28,590 bases of DNA, from positions 1-28,590 of IMG/VR virus record IMGVR_UViG_3300020200_000137, one strand, 5' to 3'. The position numbers and the translations under genes are program-made. The stretch is from a virus. Positions 24,801-28,590 of this stretch are shown here, piece after piece (positions within the stretch are counted from its first letter, which is position 1; each line of letters starts with the position of its first letter). Under the pieces are notes generated by a model, which saw only the letters and a program-made list of their open reading frames with translations, did no database searches and was not told the DNA's origin.

Positions 24801-25837
24801 TCGAGCGTATCGCGGCCGAGTTCGGACTCGACCTCGGCGAAGACACGTACAAGAACCTGCTCGCTGGCGCGGAGGCTGGAGCGAACGCGATCGGCGGTGC
24901 GCTGCGTTCCGTGTTGAACGATCCGGCGAACCTGACGATGGAGAACCTGACGGTTGCGCTCAAGACGGAGATCTATCGGAGCGTGTCGCAGGGCTTGATC
25001 GACGCGTTCATCCAGAGCGCCGTGATTCAGGGCGCGCTCGCGATTCCGCTCGGAATCATCCAGACCACGTTCGCGGCTGTCGCTGCCGGACAGATGAACG
25101 CGGCCGAAGCGAACGTGGTCATCGCCGAGCAGGTCGCGGGGATCTTGGAGATCATCAACGGCGAAGGCTTCAAGGCGATGCTTCAGCCGATGCTCGACGG
25201 TCTGAAGCAACTGGGGGCGGATCTCGGTCAGACCGGCGACGCGGTACAGGACACGGTTCCGCCGTTCCAAGACGCGGCGCAAGCCGCAGAGGACGCCTGT
25301 ACCGGCCAGTGCGATCTCGAATACAAGCTCGTTCAGGCGCAGCTTGGAATCGGCAACCTGACCGGCGAAGGCGGCGCTGGTGTCTTCGGCGTCGAATACT
25401 ACGAGCCGCAGCGGAAGTTCGCGCGCGGCGGCTTCGTGCGCGGAACGCCGCGCGGCGTACGCGGCATCTTCGGCGAAGACGGCGACGAGGTGGTGCTGCC
25501 GCTCGAAGGCTCGGAAGCGCAGGCTGCGCTCGCTGCTGCTGCGGCGGGCTTCGCGTCGGCGAGCATCGCGTCGGGGCTCTCGTCGGCGAGCGGCGCGCTC
25601 GAAGCGGAAGCGACGCTCGCGTCCGTCGCCGAGATGACGGCCGCGCTCAAGGAGCAGCAAGCGGCGCAGCGCGCGTCCGACGCCGAGCTTCGCGCGACGC
25701 TCGCCGCGACGGTCGCAGCGCTCACGGAGCGCCCTGTTTCGGTCGAGATCGACGGAGTAGAAATCGTTCGCGCGACCGTCGACCATCTGGAGCGCCGCTC
25801 GCGCGGTGGTAGCGCGACGCTCAGTCGCGTGAGATAG
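18872..25837 (+). CDS. Tape measure protein
   Basis: At 2321 aa this is the longest gene. The ATG 18872 shares a base with the previous stop. The start resembles tape measures (I-T-I-R-A-K-D-E-A-S-A-T-L-Q-K-V-A). Hydrophobic segments lie at about 45-75 and 871-910, an 11-Gly run at 722-732, charged helices near 480-510, and the typical K-A-G-A-E-M-M-P-F motif near 190-200. Two G-G-x-F-x-x-G...G-E-x-G-x-E-x-V motifs occur at about 1745 and 2185; one at the end is normal, the inner one suggests duplication. The protein sets tail length and is ejected into the host envelope. By the usual 0.15 nm per residue, the tail could approach 350 nm, though non-helical parts would reduce this. No peptidoglycan hydrolase motif was recognised. 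Confidence 0.9.
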   Translation: MAEELNITIRAKDEASATLQKVAGAVDQTARAADGAKSSAEGFGVSIGALVAGVGTLVGAVGGLAAAFGVVDVAINAALTGIDRGGAFDDMSKKIGVSIESLSRMDIAATVSGVSLQLLGNSFKKLSINMVEAASGGEAQAAAFAALGVSVTDASGKVRDSEEVLLDLADAFSRAEPSAQRTALAMEIFGKAGAEMMPFLLEGKEGLGRFAEINDKLGLTLQRETNLALEVVGDSLAILGRVSDGVAQQFAIGLAPALEEITSGLVDFVAEVGIGDGTIAGFGAAIGEGLRSAFESASQQLRELKEIFTTLEWDDAMSVMGARLNRALEAAFESAIWAAGRAAKNVFEKVVAWVFNSVDVAAVAKLSNEKIIREELATLEQQLRTRVGNDTSQASNVAQYDAQVRQLVEGIGALKGRLGELHGEQLVADAAAAKSTQGLIDQQVAANLDALGLGAAADSWRFYSEKGVIALPVVQKNTEAEKEKEKAVESATKAVESATDALLNQVAATESTTAAQETRNTVIEQGIEAGDSYATILTSIEDAELANEAATLLASGATLAAVDAYVKAEQGANQAAESTKKWNEALEAVDAVGKMKEEIGIWEQVRDGVISVEEAHRKLAIAKERDRGLSQKQAEEYVNLTGTLDDLRDKYGEVEESSLDLWSNIDDAFSQMMDGLIQGTLDMSDIWKSFSQGMLKEIVNSLGGMSGLFKSFVGWLGGLFNGGGGGGGGGGGILSGLLGGSGGGSLGGLLSLGVPLALGAGGFFENPTVSIAINSLSLLNSGVGLATGGIGAGGGLIGALFGPGVGATTLGSIIGPTGSGLVTSLFGSGSESVLGTSLGAIGSTAGAVLGGAGGAYGVWNLVQGGQSGIEIAASLIAIVAGGAAILNAFPVIGTIIYAIILALTAIASAFTDITPTAGTLRRRAAEALLDQTKTFDELQDKYGDLTRTTSNLGSAPGLIGQRERLGAENLNVIQGFATIFGQLAFGNAPGTDKRVVADVAYQWTNILTDFFSRMGGESAVVAAEIRKNLLSAFRDLGINDAAKAFELLNEAAGPILFSHSNFQYLEEAVDPAMLLGATIRGVGSIFESELPAGVHIAALALESMKNEGVAMFGDLDTVGRETLLNLSQDAENFDAVVAQLFKNGFKIDTEEFKTRLQDITASASFIGENIGAIFTSGSVSAGIDAMMQKLQASIKESVVGSQLKTLFEETNIAASFEPVFAQLRLLNEDSSLAGTPEFTASMVQAIAEGRANLQDYIPMLQEMRETSEAVAEALAEAFKPDPIEQFWTTMADLTKENQAALDAYAASLFQVASTAEFNGDGQGQQAARDAMQERIDQQSFGAAQAAATLAATNSPQSAALAALTTEFQYKVAAALQDGVLSGTERADLQGLKVKLDAAGQAFADSVSSGAGALADLFSPDKLKASVNAAAEALKGAVGGAAGSMFDVIQQGGSKAEGIKAFGESFKSSVKENILAGMQEALVQSAIMEGALAQQMGALKEVIKGALVGGISESEQAVIDQMIGNINTLTDQTLAELQPTLDSMAGTAEKLVNGTDKTVENLDDIKTASDDATSAVDDAATKATENLGSLATAMDPQKSDAIKDGVDAMTDALGAGGTTNEGLKAALLSATGALGTGIGDQSSLTGALSSAVGALSGSGNDALTGALSAASGALSGGDSALTGAVGAAFSALAGGGDGTLVNGAGAAAAALKDNLAAGLLDAQDGLGQFADLLRNFQLPIGNSAKGGSFKRGMSFVGEEGMELVVANEGGGFTVIPLNGVPHAAQGIKLDENGNPVDAGPPPLIPIGVRKPSRGWGYGGPIIEGPWDPRHPDYKDPRDDDGEGGGEQSVSVSFNFAGALDDFFRGGTRKELREALAEATGEGIFQGMLDGLLKYAGLDDFQKKMGETIEDAFADGKVSAEELADIVQQGMDFKKKLRELARDNADAFAAIAEQFGLDLKELGLDPVSLALEEELGPEFERIAAEFGLDLGEDTYKNLLAGAEAGANAIGGALRSVLNDPANLTMENLTVALKTEIYRSVSQGLIDAFIQSAVIQGALAIPLGIIQTTFAAVAAGQMNAAEANVVIAEQVAGILEIINGEGFKAMLQPMLDGLKQLGADLGQTGDAVQDTVPPFQDAAQAAEDACTGQCDLEYKLVQAQLGIGNLTGEGGAGVFGVEYYEPQRKFARGGFVRGTPRGVRGIFGEDGDEVVLPLEGSEAQAALAAAAAGFASASIASGLSSASGALEAEATLASVAEMTAALKEQQAAQRASDAELRATLAATVAALTERPVSVEIDGVEIVRATVDHLERRSRGGSATLSRVR
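21035..21067 (+). repeat. Poly-glycine run (11 Gly) in the tape measure
   Basis: Eleven consecutive Gly codons, mostly GGC, followed by further Gly-rich sequence to about 21115. It forms a flexible segment between a helical region and the hydrophobic middle of the protein. Such GGC runs can vary in length by slippage and are error-prone in assembly. Confidence 0.85.
23795..24004 (+). repeat. Tandem 18-19-residue repeats in the tape measure
   Basis: Units starting at 23795, 23852, 23906 and 23963 share the pattern L-T-G-A-(L/V)-x-x-A-x-x-A-L-(S/A)-G-(S/G). The spacing is 57, 54 and 57 nt. The last unit is degenerate. The Ala/Gly/Ser/Leu composition suggests a small-residue helical or beta-repeat spacer. 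Confidence 0.75.
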
Positions 25838-25846
25838 GGCACCACG

Positions 25847-27448
25847 ATGCCGGAAACCCGTCCTTCGTACTCGACGCTCGCACTCCGGAACGAGGTCACG
25901 GACCGGAGTGGCTCGGTGATTCTCTCGGCGACGAGCGAGGCCGCGCTTTGGCGGAAGGAGGAACTTCTCTCGCCGGTCCGCTCGCGGCGCTGGCGGTCGA
26001 CATCGAACGGTCAGCAGTCCATCGTCGGGCAATTCGCGAGCGCGATCACGCCGCGCCTGTGTGCGTTGATCGACTCGAATTTGAACACGCCAGCGGGCAA
26101 CATCGAAAACGCGCTCGCGGCGACGATCTTCAGGCTGCGCGCCGAGGATCTTGATGCCGACTACAACGACGGCGACGCGATCGCGACGTGGACGACGATG
26201 GGCGGCGTTTCGTTCACGCAGGCCAGCGCGGGAGCCAAGCCGAGCTTCCAGACGAACGAGATCGACGGCAAACCCGTCGCGCGCTTCGATGGCGGCGACT
26301 ACCTCGACTACTCGGGCACCATCGCGCTCGGGACCGTCCACACGATCGCTTTCGTCGTGAAGTTCTCGAACGTCGTCACCCAGAGTCGCATCTTGGGCGG
26401 CACGGCGTCGCGCATTTCGTTCTACACGTCGGCGAACACACTTCGCTACGAGCACGATGGCTCCGGCTTCGTCAGCGTCTCGTGGACGCCGACCGTCTCG
26501 CGCTGGTACTGCATCCGCATCGTCCGCAACGGAACCAGCGTGAGCTTCTACGTCGACGGCGTACAAGTCGGCACGACGCAAACGCTCGCAGCGAACACCG
26601 CGTTCACGTTGAAATACGTCGGGCGCGCGATCGACACGTCCTCGCCGCTGCAAGGTGATCTCGCCGATGTCATCATCGCGACGGACACCAGTTTCGAGGC
26701 GAACGGATACGGCCTCGCGTTGCAGGACTACCTCTACGCGCGGTATCTCGGCACGGCTACGGCGAGCAGCTTGACGACGATGGCGCTCTCGTCGCTCCTG
26801 CTGGAGTTCTCGGCGTCGTCGACGTTTCCGACCGTGAACGCTCCCCGCTGGGCGCTTCAGTCGTACGCGCAGACCGGACGGCGCGTCCTGAAGTGGTACG
26901 TGCGCGAGCCGGACAGCTGGGTCGCAGCCGCGCAAGCCACGCGGAAGGACTTCATTAGCGACGCTCTCGATCTCTACCTCGGCGGAGCGTTCTGGCGACT
27001 GACGTTGCCGAGCGGCGCGGTGCTCGACTCCGACTCCGACGGCGTGGTCGACGCGTATCACGAACTCGGCGTGGTCTGGTTCGGACAGTACACGGAACTG
27101 CCGATTGACTTCGGCTTCGACATCGAGGTCAGCGATCCGTCGATGGTGAGCGAGTCGGACGCGGGGGCGCGCTTCGTCGATCGGCTCCCGACGTACCACG
27201 AGATCTCCGCCGACAGCACGGCCAACCTCGAAGCCGTCTCGTATCCGCTGCTCGCGCAGATCGACGCGGCCGGGACGAGCCGTCACGTTCTGCTCGACAT
27301 CTGGGGACCGAGCCCGTCGATCTCCGTCCGCGCGCAGGGTTGCTGGTATGGCTTCCTCGGCGGCGGCAAGGGGCGCGCGGCGCAGTTGAAGCGCAAGATC
27401 GCAGGACGAGACGACATCTCGATCTCGCTCGTCGAAGCGAGGGCGTGA
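25847..27448 (+). CDS. Minor tail protein with inserted LamG/concanavalin-like domain
   Basis: ATG 25847 lies 9 nt after the tape measure stop; the upstream site (GATAGGGC) is weak. The 533-aa product has tail-type flanks: residues 1-85 (W-R-S-T-S-N-G-Q...A-L-I-D-S-N-L) and about 310-533 (including LWYLGGAFWRLTL-like text near 375-385 and a Y-T-E-L-P-I-D-F-G-F-D-I-E-V stretch). Between them, residues about 97-300 have a LamG-like plan: FRLRAEDLDADYNDGDAIAT, R-F-D-G-G-D-Y-L-D-Y, YCIRIVRNGTSVSFYVDGVQ and a G-D-L-A-D-V-I-I-A end. LamG-type beta sandwiches commonly bind sugars or proteins. Following the tape measure, it probably sits at the tail tip (Dit-like position), with the insert aiding host binding. 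No catalytic residues are seen. Confidence 0.75.
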   Translation: MPETRPSYSTLALRNEVTDRSGSVILSATSEAALWRKEELLSPVRSRRWRSTSNGQQSIVGQFASAITPRLCALIDSNLNTPAGNIENALAATIFRLRAEDLDADYNDGDAIATWTTMGGVSFTQASAGAKPSFQTNEIDGKPVARFDGGDYLDYSGTIALGTVHTIAFVVKFSNVVTQSRILGGTASRISFYTSANTLRYEHDGSGFVSVSWTPTVSRWYCIRIVRNGTSVSFYVDGVQVGTTQTLAANTAFTLKYVGRAIDTSSPLQGDLADVIIATDTSFEANGYGLALQDYLYARYLGTATASSLTTMALSSLLLEFSASSTFPTVNAPRWALQSYAQTGRRVLKWYVREPDSWVAAAQATRKDFISDALDLYLGGAFWRLTLPSGAVLDSDSDGVVDAYHELGVVWFGQYTELPIDFGFDIEVSDPSMVSESDAGARFVDRLPTYHEISADSTANLEAVSYPLLAQIDAAGTSRHVLLDIWGPSPSISVRAQGCWYGFLGGGKGRAAQLKRKIAGRDDISISLVEARA

Positions 27449-27452
27449 CCCC

Positions 27453-28590
27453 GTGCGGCACGACGCGTTCTTCGCCTGCGACGACACGTACCCCGGCATC
27501 ACGATCTCGCGCGGGCAAGCGACGATCAACGGAGATCAGACGCTCGCCGCTGGCGGCACCGACTTCCTGCTCAACGCCGCGCCGGATGTCGAACTGAACG
27601 AAGGTCAGATCGTCTCGATCACGGACAACGGCGCGGGCGGCACGTCGAAGGTCGCGTACTGCCGCGTCCTGAAGCGGACGACTTCGCCGTCGCAGAAGGT
27701 CAAGCTGCTGCCGGTGCAGACGACCGCCGACTCGTCCGGCGTGATCGGCTTGAGCTTCAAGTCGGGCGCGACGATCTCCGGCCGTAGCGTGCTGACCGAC
27801 GCGCTGACGCTTGTCATCGACCTGTCCGACGCGCCGCCCGAGAGCCTCGCGGAGAAGTACACGTACGTCGTCGCTGTCGCGGGCAGCGTGATGTCGCCGG
27901 TCACGAGCAACGGTCGCGCGCTGATCCGGATGCTGAAGCGGTCGCTCGTCGGCGATCCGCTCGGCGGCGCAGGCTCCGACACGATCGGCGACGCGGTGCA
28001 GGGCGTTGCGACAGGCAACCGCGCGGTGTCGCCGTTCAACTTCGTCTTCCTCGAAACGACGCTCACGCCGGGGCAGCGTTACGAGTTCCGGCTGCTCGTC
28101 GGCGTCGACGGCACGACGCTTAACTCGGTCCGTCTCGTCTCGCCGCGCATCTGGGCTGCGCGCGTCGCGACCGTCTACTCGGCGTCGCAGGTCACGCAAG
28201 TCACGACGACGAATACGGCAGCGCAGGAGGTCTGCACGACGGGGACCATCCCGGCGGGGACGTACCTCGTGCTCGCGTCGTGGCTCCACGCTGCGTCGCA
28301 CAACGCGGCGGGCGATGCCGTCTTCACGCGGCTCCGACTGATGACGGCCGGATCGAACTTCTTCCGCTCGGATTGGTCGCCCGTCTCGACCTCCGAGTAC
28401 AACGCGCGTGGATACGCGGCCGTGATGACTCTCGGCGCGAACGAACAGATCCGGCTGAACCACGCGTGCGCGAACGTCGTCACGGTCGGGCTCACGTCGC
28501 AGGTAAAGCAGGCGTACGTCTACGCCGTGACGTTCGCGTCGCAGGCGATGCAGCAGTTGATCGGACGGATCATCACACACGGAACGAACT
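27453..28590 (+). CDS. Tail-tip or fibre-type protein (partial, runs off the window)
   Basis: GTG 27453 lies 4 nt after the previous stop and opens a frame with no stop to the window end (379 complete codons). The first part reads MRHDAFFACDDTYPGITISR, followed by beta-type sequence. From about residue 240 a jelly-roll-like segment is visible: EVCTTGTIPAGTYLVLASWL, then R-L-R-L-M-T-A-G and a final VKQAYVYAVTFASQ. Such domains are common in phage tail-tip and fibre proteins. No ribosome site of note precedes it, so coupling to the minor tail gene is likely. The rest of the protein is outside the window and the function cannot be fixed. Confidence 0.7.
   Translation, partial: MRHDAFFACDDTYPGITISRGQATINGDQTLAAGGTDFLLNAAPDVELNEGQIVSITDNGAGGTSKVAYCRVLKRTTSPSQKVKLLPVQTTADSSGVIGLSFKSGATISGRSVLTDALTLVIDLSDAPPESLAEKYTYVVAVAGSVMSPVTSNGRALIRMLKRSLVGDPLGGAGSDTIGDAVQGVATGNRAVSPFNFVFLETTLTPGQRYEFRLLVGVDGTTLNSVRLVSPRIWAARVATVYSASQVTQVTTTNTAAQEVCTTGTIPAGTYLVLASWLHAASHNAAGDAVFTRLRLMTAGSNFFRSDWSPVSTSEYNARGYAAVMTLGANEQIRLNHACANVVTVGLTSQVKQAYVYAVTFASQAMQQLIGRIITHGTN

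Noticed and set aside
24479-27529. Very long open frame on the - strand opposite the tape measure and minor tail genes
   Set aside because: The product is Arg/Glu/Val-rich with no recognisable domain. It is the mirror of strongly G/C-biased codons on the + strand, like the many other - strand open frames here.
1-28590. tRNA genes, CRISPR arrays, insertion sequences, integrase or attachment sites
   Set aside because: I read through for cloverleaf-like arms, regular spacer repeats, transposase motifs and terminal inverted repeats, and found none that could be supported.

Overview
The window is the virion-assembly cassette of a tailed phage or prophage with a long, non-contractile (siphovirus-type) tail. 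No sheath or baseplate gene is seen. All supportable genes lie on the + strand, tightly packed, with many ATGA/GTGA/TGATG start-stop overlaps and GGAGG-type ribosome binding sites. The DNA is very GC-rich, with G or C in most third codon positions, so the host is probably a high-GC bacterium. Cys-rich repeats of the type C-x-G-G...C..D.DC....C and T/P/S-rich linkers in some products resemble secreted proteins of Myxococcota and other former deltaproteobacterial lineages. That host hint is weak. No integrase, repressor, lysis, replication, tRNA or CRISPR feature is present, so lifestyle cannot be judged.

Layout. 2-6491 is the head module: the C-terminal end of the large terminase, a portal fused to a MuF/SPP1-gp7-type minor head domain, an HK97-type prohead protease fused to a long helical probably scaffolding region, a 257-nt gap with two perfect hairpins, and the major capsid protein, followed by a strong hairpin. 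6569-8491 holds a small unknown protein, a GT4-type glycosyltransferase and a beta-rich virion-type protein. 8508-13259 is an accessory block of five overlapping or closely spaced genes. All five products begin with a Sec signal peptide or hydrophobic N-terminus. Two are tail-fibre-like and Cys-rich, and three are small with Pro-rich linkers. 13256-15374 is the connector module: an Ig-like plus gp6-like adaptor fusion, a gp10-like protein and a tail terminator. A second, paralogous glycosyltransferase follows (15371-16462). 16568-28590 is the tail module: major tail protein, a hairpin-rich gap, tail assembly chaperone with a G GGA AAA -1 slippage site, a 2321-aa tape measure, a minor tail protein carrying an inserted LamG-like domain, and a further virion-type protein that runs off the window.

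How the genes work together. Terminase packages DNA through the portal into a shell formed by the capsid protein and matured by the protease. The connector proteins close the head and join it to a tail tube polymerised around the tape measure with help from the chaperone pair. The two glycosyltransferases inside this late operon most simply suggest sugar decoration of virion or exported proteins. The exported fibre-like block is the least explained and most interesting part. Other notable points are a stem shared by hairpins after the capsid and tail-tube genes, internal duplication in the tape measure, and a possible one-base frame break near 7893.
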